Below, one piece after another: positions 24,486 to 33,246 of a DNA stretch of 64,000 nt. The notes below the pieces were generated by a model that saw only the letters and a program-made list of their open reading frames with translations, had not been told where the DNA came from and searched no databases. The first letter of the stretch is position 1. Each line of letters starts with the position of its first letter. The stretch covers positions 4,402,001 through 4,466,000 of the forward strand of contig NZ_CP048113.1 of assembly GCF_010093065.1 (NCBI RefSeq), given 5' to 3'. This DNA is from Chitinophaga agri (lineage in GTDB: Bacteria; Bacteroidota; Bacteroidia; Chitinophagales; Chitinophagaceae). The position numbers were made by a program, and so were the translations under genes.

Positions 24486-26411
24486 ATGAATATTACGCCG
24501 GGCCCTCTTTTGGGCAAGATCGAAACCCCTGCTGACCTGCGGAATCTCAGTAAAGAGCAACTGCATGAAGTAAGTGAAGAACTCCGCCAGTTCATTATTG
24601 ATGTTGTCAGTGTGCACGGTGGCCATTTTGCGGCCAGCCTTGGAGTCGTAGAACTGACTGTCGCAATGCACTATGTATTTAACACCCCTTACGACCAACT
24701 GGTGTGGGACGTCGGTCACCAGGCGTATGGCCATAAAATTCTTACAGGCAGAAGGGACGTTTTCCATACCAACAGAAAATATCACGGTATCAGTGGTTTC
24801 CCGAAAAGAGAGGAAAGTGAGTACGACACCTTCGGTGTAGGTCACTCTTCTACCTCTATTTCAGCGGCGCTGGGTATGGCAATGGCCTCCAAATACAAGG
24901 GCGAGACTGACCGTCAGCACATTGCCGTAATTGGTGATGGAGCCATGACAGCCGGTATGGCGTTCGAAGCCCTCAACCATGCGGGTGTGGCTAACGCCAA
25001 TGTGCTGATCATTCTCAATGACAACTGCATGTCCATTGACCCGAATGTAGGCGCGCTTAAAGAGTACCTGACAGATATTACAACTTCTCCGACCTATAAC
25101 AAGCTGCGTGACGATGTGTGGAACCTGCTCGGCAAACTGCCGGTGGGCAAACGCTTTACCCGTGATATGGCTTCCAAACTGGAAGCTGGTCTAAAGGGTG
25201 TCGTTTCCAGCTCCAGCAACCTGTTTGAGTCGCTGAAACTCCGTTATTTCGGCCCGATTGATGGTCATAATATCGTGAAACTTGTCGATACCCTGCAGGA
25301 CCTGAAAGATATTCCCGGCCCGAAACTGCTCCATATCGTAACTACCAAAGGGAAAGGGTATGCTCTGGCAGAAAAGGACCAGACGACCTGGCATGCACCA
25401 GGCCTGTTTGATAAAATCACTGGTGAGATCTTCAAGAAACAGCCGGAGAAACCACAGCCTCCTAAATACCAGGATGTCTTTGGTCACACCATTATTGAAC
25501 TGGCAGAGATGAATAAGAACATCATGGGAATTACACCTGCGATGCCTTCCGGTTCCTCTCTAAAATTCATGATGGAAAAAATGCCTGACCGCGCTTTTGA
25601 CGTGGGTATCTGTGAACAGCATGCGGTAACCCTCTCTGCCGGTTTAGCGACACAGGGTATGCGCGTATTCTGTAACATTTACTCTTCCTTCTTCCAGCGT
25701 GCTTATGACCAGGCATTACATGATGTAGCGATACAGAAGCTGCCGGTTACCTTCTGCCTGGACCGTGCAGGTCTGGTAGGAGAGGACGGTCCTACACACC
25801 ATGGTGCTTATGACATCGCTTATATGCGTTGTGTGCCTAATGTGATCATCAGTTCGCCGATGAACGAAGAGGAACTCCGCAACCTTATGTATACCTCCCA
25901 GCTGGCAGAACAGCAATATCCATTTATCATCCGTTATCCGAGAGGACAAGGTGTAATGCCTGACTGGAAACAGCCTTTCCGTGAGATCAAGATAGGCACA
26001 GGTCGTAAAGTACGCAGCGGAAAAGATATCGCTATCCTTTCCCTGGGCCATCCGGGCAACTTTGTTACAGAAGCCTGCAAAGAACTGATGGCTGATGGAC
26101 TGCAACCTGCTCACTATGATATGCGTTTTGTAAAACCACTGGACGAAGCCATGCTGCATGAGATATTCAGTCAGTTTGACAAGATCGTTACTGTGGAAGA
26201 TGCAGCAGTTACCGGTGGGTTTGGTAGCGCTATCCTGGAATTTATGGCGGCTCATGGCTACAAAGCCGATGTACGCATGCTGGGTATTCCTGACCGTATC
26301 GTTGAACATGGTAAACCGGAAGAACTGCACCGCGAGTGTGGTTATGATGCTGCAGGTATTGCGGCAGCAGCACGGGCCATGCTGAAAGAAAAGATCACCG
26401 TTACTGCCTGA
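24486..26411 (+). CDS. dxs: 1-deoxy-D-xylulose-5-phosphate synthase
   Basis: A 641-residue thiamine-diphosphate enzyme condensing pyruvate and glyceraldehyde-3-phosphate, first step of the MEP isoprenoid pathway. Landmarks: VDVVSVHGGHFAASLGVVELT (near residue 40), GHQAYGHKILTGR, the ThDP GDG...N motif (VIGDGAMTAGMAFEALNHAG... ILNDNCMS), YFGPIDGHN and, in the C-terminal half, DRAGLVGEDGPTHHGAYDIAYMR. An upstream ATG at 24381 would add 35 residues encoded across the promoter-like TACTTTTG, so 24486 is chosen. Terminator at 26437-26487. Confidence 0.96.
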   Translation: MNITPGPLLGKIETPADLRNLSKEQLHEVSEELRQFIIDVVSVHGGHFAASLGVVELTVAMHYVFNTPYDQLVWDVGHQAYGHKILTGRRDVFHTNRKYHGISGFPKREESEYDTFGVGHSSTSISAALGMAMASKYKGETDRQHIAVIGDGAMTAGMAFEALNHAGVANANVLIILNDNCMSIDPNVGALKEYLTDITTSPTYNKLRDDVWNLLGKLPVGKRFTRDMASKLEAGLKGVVSSSSNLFESLKLRYFGPIDGHNIVKLVDTLQDLKDIPGPKLLHIVTTKGKGYALAEKDQTTWHAPGLFDKITGEIFKKQPEKPQPPKYQDVFGHTIIELAEMNKNIMGITPAMPSGSSLKFMMEKMPDRAFDVGICEQHAVTLSAGLATQGMRVFCNIYSSFFQRAYDQALHDVAIQKLPVTFCLDRAGLVGEDGPTHHGAYDIAYMRCVPNVIISSPMNEEELRNLMYTSQLAEQQYPFIIRYPRGQGVMPDWKQPFREIKIGTGRKVRSGKDIAILSLGHPGNFVTEACKELMADGLQPAHYDMRFVKPLDEAMLHEIFSQFDKIVTVEDAAVTGGFGSAILEFMAAHGYKADVRMLGIPDRIVEHGKPEELHRECGYDAAGIAAAARAMLKEKITVTA

Positions 26412-26436
26412 CAAGCGGCTGTAGCAGCAAAATAAC

Positions 26437-26487
26437 AGAAAGCCACCGGTTATGACCATTGCTCATACAGGTGGCTTTCTTATTTTT
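26437..26487 (+). terminator. Terminator of dxs
   Basis: Perfect 11-bp stem AGAAAGCCACC (26437-26447) with GGTGGCTTTCT (26470-26480), 22-nt loop, then TATTTTTA. It ends only a few bases before the next start codon, so the downstream gene probably depends on read-through or a promoter inside this stretch. Confidence 0.75.
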
Positions 26488-26492
26488 ATGAT

Positions 26493-27545
26493 ATGGATGA
26501 ATTGTATGTAAACTTCCGGATCAGGGAGGTGGTAAAAGAAACAACAGACACATTTACCTACAGACTGGAAACAGTTGACGGGCAACCATTAGACTATCAG
26601 GCAGGGCAATTCATTACTTTTCTTATCTACCTGCACGGTACGGAATACAGGAGGTCCTATTCCTTCAGTTCTGCTCCTGGTATTGATGCTTATCCATCGG
26701 TAACGGTGAGAGAAAAGCAGAATGGTGAGATCTCCCGTCATATACTGCGCAACTGGAAAGCCGGCGATCAGCTCACTGCCCTTCTTCCTTCCGGACGATT
26801 TACCCTTCCGGGATACAGCACTATTCCAAGAGATATATTTCTGTTTGGTGCAGGTAGCGGTATCACGCCATTGTATGCTATTCTGAAAGATGTGTTACAT
26901 CATGAACCTACCGCACATGTGAAACTGGTATACAGTAACCCATCGGAGCAGCGTACTATCTTCCATAAACAACTACTGGAGCTGTCAGCACAGTATCCCG
27001 ACCAGCTGCATATCATTCATCTTTATAGTAGCGAACCGCCTGATCACCTGGTACGCAGGCTCAGTAATATGTCGCTCGAGCCACTGGTACAACAGCATCT
27101 GCGTTATAATAAACAGGATGCTCAGTTCTTCGTATGCGGCCCTCCTGAATATATGCGTATGGCGCTCTTAACGCTCACTTTTATGGGCTTTGAAGAGGAA
27201 CAGCTGCATAAGGAGAACTTTGTTGTAAATACAGCCCCGCAGCTGGCAAGAATAGGCGTCCCTGATGATACGTCCCTGAAGAATGTAACATTACATTTGC
27301 GTGGAGGAATACATACGCTCTCTGTTCCCGGCAACCGCAACATACTTTCTGCTGCGCTTGCCGAAGGCATAGCGATACCATACAGCTGTAAAGGCGGTGT
27401 TTGTGGCTCCTGCACGGCACGATGTACAAAAGGTAAAGTGTGGATGGCCCTGAATAATGTGTTAACGGACAAAGAAATTGAGCAGGGTTTCGTCCTCACC
27501 TGCACCGGTTATGCAGCCAGCGCGGAGGTAGCAATTGAGATCTGA
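26493..27545 (+). CDS. Ferredoxin-NADP reductase-like protein with C-terminal 2Fe-2S ferredoxin domain (PaaE-like)
   Basis: A 350-residue flavo-iron-sulfur electron-transfer protein. The FAD-binding barrel is at residues about 1-100 (EYRRSYSFSSAPG contains the RxYS flavin motif), the NAD(P) domain at about 105-235 (IFLFGAGSGITPLYAIL; FFVCGPPEYM), and the plant-type ferredoxin domain at about 260-350 with cysteines in CKGGVCGSCTARC and LTCTGY. The architecture is that of phenylacetyl-CoA epoxygenase reductase, but no paa genes are nearby, so the partner oxygenase or acceptor is unknown. It follows dxs by 81 nt with a terminator between. Confidence 0.88.
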   Translation: MDELYVNFRIREVVKETTDTFTYRLETVDGQPLDYQAGQFITFLIYLHGTEYRRSYSFSSAPGIDAYPSVTVREKQNGEISRHILRNWKAGDQLTALLPSGRFTLPGYSTIPRDIFLFGAGSGITPLYAILKDVLHHEPTAHVKLVYSNPSEQRTIFHKQLLELSAQYPDQLHIIHLYSSEPPDHLVRRLSNMSLEPLVQQHLRYNKQDAQFFVCGPPEYMRMALLTLTFMGFEEEQLHKENFVVNTAPQLARIGVPDDTSLKNVTLHLRGGIHTLSVPGNRNILSAALAEGIAIPYSCKGGVCGSCTARCTKGKVWMALNNVLTDKEIEQGFVLTCTGYAASAEVAIEI

Positions 27546-27561
27546 CTACCTGTGTACAGGA

Positions 27562-27936
27562 TCACGAGAAAGACCTGAATTTCTCGAACTCGTCCTGCAG
27601 TTCATTATACAACTTTCTAAAGGTGTTCATGCGGTCCTGCATAGCATCGAAGTCCTCTACCGGACGATCATCATGTAGGATAGCGGGCTGACCGTTATTG
27701 GATATTTTCTTGGAGCATTGTTTCAGATCGTGCCGTAACTCATCTGCTTTTTCTTCCTGGCAGATGAACTGGTTCTGGAAGTGCTCGATCTGAGCCAGGG
27801 ATTCATCGTCAGTTTTATGGCGGGAAAATACTTCTAACTGACTACGCATTGACCGGATAGACTCCCTGGTTGCAATCACTTCGTCTCTCCAGTTACTGAT
27901 CTGTTCAATGTCTGAGGTTTGTGCGGAAACTTCCAT
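27562..27936 (-). CDS. Small coiled-coil protein of unknown function
   Basis: A 124-residue, highly charged helical protein (MEVSAQTSDIEQISNWRDEVIATRESIRSMRSQLEVF...) with heptad-like spacing through most of its length. I do not recognise a family. The ATG at 27934-27936 is preferred over an in-frame codon at 27969 because the longer version adds an unrelated hydrophobic start. Convergent with the FNR-like gene. Cytosolic, no signal peptide. Confidence 0.55.
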   Translation of the reverse strand: MEVSAQTSDIEQISNWRDEVIATRESIRSMRSQLEVFSRHKTDDESLAQIEHFQNQFICQEEKADELRHDLKQCSKKISNNGQPAILHDDRPVEDFDAMQDRMNTFRKLYNELQDEFEKFRSFS

Positions 27937-27969
27937 GTGTATTGATTTTAACGTGAAATAATTAAGCAA

Positions 27970-28338
27970 TACAATATTTGTCCGTTACATATACCTAAGG
28001 TACAAACCTTTTTTTATATAGGATACAGTAAATAAATACACTGCTAAAACCTGCTACAACAGCCGTTTCCGCTTGCGTTCCTCATCAATATTTTCCGATG
28101 TGCATAACAATAAAATCATCTGCCATGAGTGTTAATCGCTTACAGTGTGTGCACGAAATACAATAGCAGCGAAACATTGCATTACAAAAACAACAATATC
28201 AGCCATTACCCGGAACACAGTAGCGGCAAGGATTGTGTGGGATATCAGTTGCTATTCCATCAGCATGATTACGCTGACATAACGAAAATTTTATTTATTA
28301 AAAAATAATAAAAATGATGTTCTTATAATATTTAGCCC
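27970..28338. other. Intergenic stretch before the tRNA
   Basis: AT-rich sequence with no open frame of gene-like composition; only the tRNA promoter at its right end is recognised. Confidence 0.4.
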
Positions 28339-28346
28339 TACATTTG
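28339..28346 (+). promoter_or_regulatory. Promoter -7 element of the initiator tRNA gene
   Basis: TACATTTG matches TAnnTTTG and ends 8 nt before the mature tRNA 5' end, so transcription would start almost at the tRNA. Confidence 0.55.
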
Positions 28347-28354
28347 CATCACAT

Positions 28355-28426
<72 letters not shown>

Positions 28427-28436
28427 CAAAGAAAAA

Positions 28437-28462
28437 GGCCGAATTAGTTCGGTCTTTTTTTA
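28437..28462 (+). terminator. Terminator of the tRNA gene
   Basis: GGCCGAA (28437-28443) pairs with TTCGGTC (28448-28454), with a 4-nt loop and then seven T. It lies 10 nt after the tRNA. Confidence 0.85.
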
Positions 28463-28520
28463 TTTACACCCTTCAGATCTATTCATCCTCATCGCGGATG
28501 CTGCCTGATAAAAACGATAA

Positions 28521-28553
28521 CTGCTGTACAGAAGAGTGACTCCCATACAGCAG
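28521..28553 (-). terminator. Possible terminator downstream of dps
   Basis: CTGCTGTA and TACAGCAG form an 8-bp stem with a 17-nt loop. On the minus strand it is followed by a T-containing but interrupted tract, so support is moderate. Confidence 0.35.
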
Positions 28554-28598
28554 CTGCGTTAAAATTATTCAGACATGCTTATTACGGCTTCTACGTAA

Positions 28599-29075
28599 TT
28601 ATCTCAGATATGCATTATACATCCATACTATTTTTTCCTGTTCACGGATGTAGGTAGTGATCAGATCATTGGTACCATCATCACCTACTTCATCACTCAG
28701 TGCAGAGACTTCTCTTTCGATCTCTATTAATGACTGCAGCCCCGAAAGCACATGCTGTACACAAGCGATATCTTTACCTTCATTCTTCACTTCTGCAATA
28801 ACAGATTGTTCAATATAGTCAGAGAAAGCATGTGTAGGTGTGAAACCTAATGTTAGTATCCTTTCAGCTATTTCGTCAATCTTTGTCAGCGCATCTGTAT
28901 ACAGCTCTTCAAATTTCACATGCAATGTGAAGAACTTGTCACCACGTATATTCCAGTGAAACCCGCGCACATTCATATAAAACAACTGATATGTTGCGAG
29001 CAGCACATTCAGCTTTGCAGCCAGCTCTTTGGATGTTTTTTTCTCAAGACCGATGTTCGTAGTTGCAGTACTCAT
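28599..29075 (-). CDS. Dps family DNA-starvation/ferritin-like protein
   Basis: A 158-residue four-helix ferritin-like protein. The ferroxidase ligands at the dimer interface are in FHWNIRGDKFFTLHVKFEELYTDALTKIDEIAERI (His, Asp, Glu positions as in Dps). It oxidises and stores iron and protects DNA during oxidative or starvation stress. It lies with pirin, OsmC and YceI genes on the same strand, a grouping consistent with oxidative-stress defence, though spacings suggest separate promoters. Confidence 0.94.
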   Translation of the reverse strand: MSTATTNIGLEKKTSKELAAKLNVLLATYQLFYMNVRGFHWNIRGDKFFTLHVKFEELYTDALTKIDEIAERILTLGFTPTHAFSDYIEQSVIAEVKNEGKDIACVQHVLSGLQSLIEIEREVSALSDEVGDDGTNDLITTYIREQEKIVWMYNAYLR

Positions 29076-29102
29076 ATCCTTAAGATTTTTGGGTAATAGT
29101 AA

Positions 29103-29813
29103 TTAACTCATCGGTACGTCAATCAACAAAAAGTCTGCCGCTTTAAGTGCTTTGATAGTGGTGCTATCGTAATTGCTTAGCCCAATAGCATCGCGGCGTT
29201 TCAGCACTTCACCTGCCACTTCCACTTCACCGTCCAGCACAAAAAGATAGGTACCCTGCTGTGCCATTTTAGGCGTGATCTCCACACTTTGTCCCTCATC
29301 AAAATGACCAAGAGAGAACCAGGCGTCCTGGTTGATCAACAGCGCATCACTATCTGCTTCGGGAGATACAACTACCTGCAGTTTATTTTGCCTGTCGGCG
29401 AGATCAAATGCCTTCTGCTGATAGCGCGGAGTAATGTTACGTAATTTGGGGAAGACCCATATCTGCAGGAAGTTAACAGGATCTGTTTTAGAGGCGTTAA
29501 ATTCTGAGTGAGCAATACCACTGCCGGCGCTCATGATCTGCACTTCATTACTGCGGATGATCTCGTGCCTGCCTGTGTTATCACGGTGTTCTAAAGAACC
29601 ACTTAGTGGGATGGATACTATCTCCATATTATCATGCGGATGAGTACCAAAGCCCATTCCACCTTTAACTATATCGTCGTTGAGTACACGTAATGCACCG
29701 AAATGAATACGTTCCGGATTGTAATAACCTGCGAAGCTGAATGTATGATAACTCTGCAACCAGCCATGATTGGAAAAGCTACGGGTATCGGCCCTGTGAA
29801 TGATTTTTTCCAT
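29103..29813 (-). CDS. Pirin family protein
   Basis: A 236-residue bicupin. The N-terminal cupin has the metal-binding His and Glu set (FGTHPHDNMEIVSIPLSGSLEHRD; NEVQIMSAGSGIAHSEFN), and HTFSFAGYYNPERIHFGALRVLNDD is the pirin signature. YhaK/pirin proteins act as redox-related regulators or quercetinases; activity here is not known. The ATG at 29811-29813 (MEKIIHRADTR) is preferred over a codon 15 residues upstream. It ends 28 nt before dps and may be cotranscribed with it. Confidence 0.92.
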   Translation of the reverse strand: MEKIIHRADTRSFSNHGWLQSYHTFSFAGYYNPERIHFGALRVLNDDIVKGGMGFGTHPHDNMEIVSIPLSGSLEHRDNTGRHEIIRSNEVQIMSAGSGIAHSEFNASKTDPVNFLQIWVFPKLRNITPRYQQKAFDLADRQNKLQVVVSPEADSDALLINQDAWFSLGHFDEGQSVEITPKMAQQGTYLFVLDGEVEVAGEVLKRRDAIGLSNYDSTTIKALKAADFLLIDVPMS

Positions 29814-29904
29814 AATTGATGTTCTCCTTTTTACAACACAAATATCCACATTATACAAAGGCTGGTAAATGGATAGCTTGATGAAAACGGTGTACTATTT
29901 ATTA

Positions 29905-29947
29905 CAATAAAAAAGTCCTGTTCTTATGATAGAACAGGACTTTCTTT
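29905..29947. terminator. Bidirectional terminator below the OsmC gene
   Basis: A 13-bp perfect stem (29912-29924 with 29931-29943) flanked by A and T runs. It separates the pirin promoter region from the OsmC gene end. Confidence 0.8.
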
Positions 29948-29966
29948 TACTATTTTTTTCCTCCGG

Positions 29967-30377
29967 TTATACCAGCTCAGCGTCCAGTGTAATCTCAGTA
30001 TTCAGCAGTTTTGAAATCGGGCAGTTAGTTCTTGCTTCTTCTGCCAGCTCAAGGAATTTATCCTTATCCAGACCAGGAACAGTGGCTTTCAGCTCCAGGT
30101 GGCTGCTGGTGATCGCTCCATTTTCCAATGTAATGGTAGCTTTAGTGTCGATATTCTCAGGAGTAAAACCAGCGCCTGAAAGCAGAAAGCTGAGCTTCAT
30201 GGTAAAGCAACCAGAATGCGCAGCTGCTATCAGCTCCTCAGGATTAGTACCGGTACCATCTTCGAAACGGCTTTTGTAGGAATAAGCTGTATTATTCAGT
30301 ACACCAGACTGTGAGCTTACTGTACCATTTCCATCTTTGCCAGTACCTTTCCAGTTAGCGGATGCAGTTCTTTTCAT
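29967..30377 (-). CDS. OsmC family peroxiredoxin-like protein
   Basis: A 136-residue protein with the two reactive cysteines of the family, in AAHSGCFTMKLSF and in EARTNCPISKLLN. OsmC/Ohr proteins reduce organic hydroperoxides with thiols. The opening MKRTASANWKGTGKDGNGTVSSQSGVLNN is typical of the OsmC rather than Ohr branch. Part of the local stress-related group. Confidence 0.93.
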   Translation of the reverse strand: MKRTASANWKGTGKDGNGTVSSQSGVLNNTAYSYKSRFEDGTGTNPEELIAAAHSGCFTMKLSFLLSGAGFTPENIDTKATITLENGAITSSHLELKATVPGLDKDKFLELAEEARTNCPISKLLNTEITLDAELV

Positions 30378-30504
30378 GATAAATGCGTTTGATTAGATTA
30401 ATGAATATGTGAATGATCGAGGTGGTTAATCTTCCTGAAATTACTATTCTTTTTGCTTTGGCGCGGGTTATATCACGTAGATTTTTCTCTACAGAGTGTT
30501 ATAA

Positions 30505-30536
30505 AATAAAAAGCCGGATGAATTACTTCATCCGGC
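30505..30536 (-). terminator. Minus-strand terminator downstream of the YceI gene
   Basis: GCCGGATGAA (30513-30522) pairs perfectly with TTCATCCGGC (30527-30536), with a T-rich tract on the minus strand. The rest of the 300-nt gap (30378-30677) shows no gene. Confidence 0.7.
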
Positions 30537-30677
30537 ACACACTATTGCTGGCAATCATCCTCAAAAAAACCTCTTTCAACACACCATTGCCCTCACTAAT
30601 CCCTGTGTCTATATATCCTTTAGTCCCCGCTATTCAACCTTGTACTGATTGCAATGGCTGATTGCCAGTTACGCAAA

Positions 30678-31205
30678 CTAAGCCTGTTTCACCAGCTGTA
30701 CACTCGCCTGTAACTTCACCTCTTCACCCAGCATCAAACCGCCATTGTCGGTTACAGCGTTAAATGAAACTCCGAAATCCTTTCTGTTAACTTTACCTTT
30801 TATCTCAAAGCCAGCTTTCGTCTGACCATATGGATCTTTTACGATACCGCTAAATTCTACTGCCAGTTCTACCGGTTTAGTAACACCACGCAGCGTCAGG
30901 TCACCAGTAATTTTATAATTCTCATCGTCTACTTTCTTCACACCGGTAGAAACAAAGGTGATCTTTGGATACTGAGCAGCGTGGAAGAAATCTTCAGCCT
31001 GTAAGTGCTGGTCGCGCTGTTCGTTCTTAGTCGTGATACTGTCTACATCTGCTTCAAAAGAGATCTTAGCGTCAGTGAAATCATCGCTGCTGCTTTCTAC
31101 AGTACCATCGTATTTACCAAAGTATCCGGTCACGTTAGTGATCATCAGGTGTCTGATCTTGAATTCTACATCGCTGTGAGTTGAGTCGATTTTCCAGATT
31201 GCCAT
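30678..31205 (-). CDS. YceI family lipocalin-like protein
   Basis: A 175-residue beta-barrel protein starting directly with the mature fold (MAIWKIDSTHSDVEFKIRHLMITNVTGYFGKYDG), with no signal peptide, so probably cytosolic. The YceI pattern continues with HLQAEDFFHAAQYPKITFVSTGV and DLTLRGVTKPVELAVEF. Family members bind polyisoprenoid-like lipids; exact ligand unknown. Stress-induced in other bacteria, in line with its OsmC, pirin and Dps neighbours. Confidence 0.93.
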   Translation of the reverse strand: MAIWKIDSTHSDVEFKIRHLMITNVTGYFGKYDGTVESSSDDFTDAKISFEADVDSITTKNEQRDQHLQAEDFFHAAQYPKITFVSTGVKKVDDENYKITGDLTLRGVTKPVELAVEFSGIVKDPYGQTKAGFEIKGKVNRKDFGVSFNAVTDNGGLMLGEEVKLQASVQLVKQA

Positions 31206-31471
31206 AACTTTAAGTGTTTTTAGTTTTTTTAAGTACGTTTTTTTGTTGATGTCTTATGTCTTATTCGTAACTGATGAACAACTGACCGTTTACCTTTTGC
31301 TTTTGCTTTCCTTCACTTTTGTCTTTCGCTCTGCTGTCTGTCATATCTGTTTCATTAAGACAGTACAAAAATACACGTTGCAACAAATGTTAGGAATGGA
31401 TAAAAAGACTTAATCGGTGTACTTTTTTTTGACCGAATCATTAATCGCACATTATCAATCACTTATAATTA

Positions 31472-32371
31472 TCAGGCATTTGCCTTGGAGGCGTCTTTAA
31501 ACTCAGAAGGGGTCTGATTGGTGTACTTTTTAAAGAAACGGCTGAAATAGTGGGGGTCTTCGAAGCCGAGTTTATAGGCAATCTCCTTAGCGGAGAGGTC
31601 TGTATTATATAAATAGCGTTGTGCTTCCAGTATGACGCGGTTACGAATGTGTTCTCCAGCCGTGATACCAGACAACTGCTTACTGATCTCGTTCAGTAAA
31701 ACCGGCTTTATATGGAGGATACCGGCATAATCTGACACATTTTTCAGGGTGGTATACTGTTCCTCTATCAGGTTCTTAAACTGGAGGAAAAGCGAGCTAT
31801 TATGTGTAGCATGCTGCTCAGGCGCTGCCAGCATACTGCTACCCTTAATGCGGGATGCCAGTACCAGGAAATAGCGTAACAGACCGTGAAAAGCAGTTTC
31901 GTACTCTGCCTCCTGCTGCTGTACCTCTTTCATCATCATGTGCACGACCATCTCAAAGTCTTTCTCCTGTTCCTGTGTAAGCGTGATGACACTGCTGAAC
32001 TGGTTGTTGAAGAAAAGAGAAGAGTTGATTCCCATCAGGGTAGCCGCCTGGTCTTTCAAACACATAAACGCATCCTGAAAAGCGATCATGTATCCTTCGA
32101 TCCTGTCGCTGAAATCCATGGTATGAACCTGCCCCGGCGCCAGGAAAAACAGGGTATTTTTCTTTACAGCATGGGTTACCGTATCAATGGTATTGATCAG
32201 TTGCCCTTTTTTTATCCAGTAAACAGTATAAAAGTCATGTCGGTGTGGAACACCATTGCTGGCTAAGAACCCATCCCCCAGCTCACACAGTCCGGACACC
32301 ATGAATTTCGGGTCTGCCTGTGCATACCTCGGTAAAGACACTATTTCTATATGGCCACGTTTATCACTCAT
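31472..32371 (-). CDS. AraC family transcriptional regulator (cupin + HTH)
   Basis: A 299-residue protein: N-terminal cupin sensor (VPHRHDFYTVYWIKKGQLINTIDT; LFFLAPGQVHTMDF) and C-terminal double helix-turn-helix (LSAKEIAYKLGFEDPHYFSRFFKKYTNQTPSEFKDA). Its start codon overlaps the scpA stop (ATGA-type 4-nt overlap), so it is translated from the scpA message at least in part. Targets unknown. The neighbouring downstream YceI and OsmC genes are possible but unproven targets. Confidence 0.92.
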   Translation of the reverse strand: MSDKRGHIEIVSLPRYAQADPKFMVSGLCELGDGFLASNGVPHRHDFYTVYWIKKGQLINTIDTVTHAVKKNTLFFLAPGQVHTMDFSDRIEGYMIAFQDAFMCLKDQAATLMGINSSLFFNNQFSSVITLTQEQEKDFEMVVHMMMKEVQQQEAEYETAFHGLLRYFLVLASRIKGSSMLAAPEQHATHNSSLFLQFKNLIEEQYTTLKNVSDYAGILHIKPVLLNEISKQLSGITAGEHIRNRVILEAQRYLYNTDLSAKEIAYKLGFEDPHYFSRFFKKYTNQTPSEFKDASKANA

Positions 32372-33150
32372 TCCAGGGTACCGGCAACTTCAACCTCCCG
32401 GTCTTCAGGTTCTATGTAATCAATTATAAAGTTATTTCTGCCTTCTCCTACCATGATGCCCATGTATTTCATCTGTACAAGCTCCAGCATCCCCAGGAAA
32501 AGGAAGATGGCGTGCACCCTGTCCTGGCAGAGATCAAAGATCTTTTCAAATGAAAGCGTCTTCTCTCTGCTGGCAAGGTCCAGCATATATTCACGGGAGC
32601 TCTCCATAGTATATTCGTATTTATATACGACGTGCTGAGGTTTGTTCTCCCGTTGTTTTACCCGTTGCATAACCTTTTCAAAGGTCTGGGTCAGCTTAAA
32701 AAGCGTCAGTGTCTGTATCTCAGTACCCTCGCTGGTCGACTCTCCGATACTGGCGAGCTCTTTGGCTATATTACCACGTTTGATCTGCAACATACGTTCG
32801 GCCTCGCGTTCTGCGAGTTCCACCGCTGCCTGCTTGAAACGTTTGTATTCTAATATTTTATCAATTAACTCCTGCCGCGGATCTATTTCTACCCCCTGTT
32901 CATCCAGCTCCTTACGGGGCAACAGCATCTTAGCCTTGATACGCATCAGGGTAGAGACGAACAATATAAATTCGCTTGCCAGCTCAATATTGAGCGACTC
33001 CAGATGGTGGATATAATCAAGGAAATCGTTGGTAATAGTGGTAATGGGGATATTATAGATGTCCAGCTCATCTCTCTCAATAAAGAAGAGGAGCAGGTCA
33101 AACGGCCCCTCAAACTGGGGTAATTTTATCTTGTAGGAGTTGTCATTCAT
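32368..33150 (-). CDS. scpA: Segregation and condensation protein A
   Basis: A 260-residue kleisin that links SMC and ScpB in chromosome condensation. The family opening YKIKLPQFEGPFDLLLFFIERDELDIYNIPI is at residues 6-36 and LMRIKAKMLLPRKE follows. A winged-helix end (about 185-245) contains SFEKIFDLCQDRVHAIFLFLGMLELVQ. An in-frame ATG at 33171 adds 7 residues and is possible; the MNDNSYKIKLP start is chosen by comparison with family N-termini. Overlaps the AraC gene. Confidence 0.93.
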   Translation of the reverse strand: MNDNSYKIKLPQFEGPFDLLLFFIERDELDIYNIPITTITNDFLDYIHHLESLNIELASEFILFVSTLMRIKAKMLLPRKELDEQGVEIDPRQELIDKILEYKRFKQAAVELAEREAERMLQIKRGNIAKELASIGESTSEGTEIQTLTLFKLTQTFEKVMQRVKQRENKPQHVVYKYEYTMESSREYMLDLASREKTLSFEKIFDLCQDRVHAIFLFLGMLELVQMKYMGIMVGEGRNNFIIDYIEPEDREVEVAGTLE

Positions 33151-33246
33151 ATTGTTATGTATGGCTTTCACTTGTATTCCGGCGGCTTTTCTGCCTGTTC
33201 CCTTCTCAAGTGAAAGCCATCAAAAATAACCAAAAATTCCTGCTCA

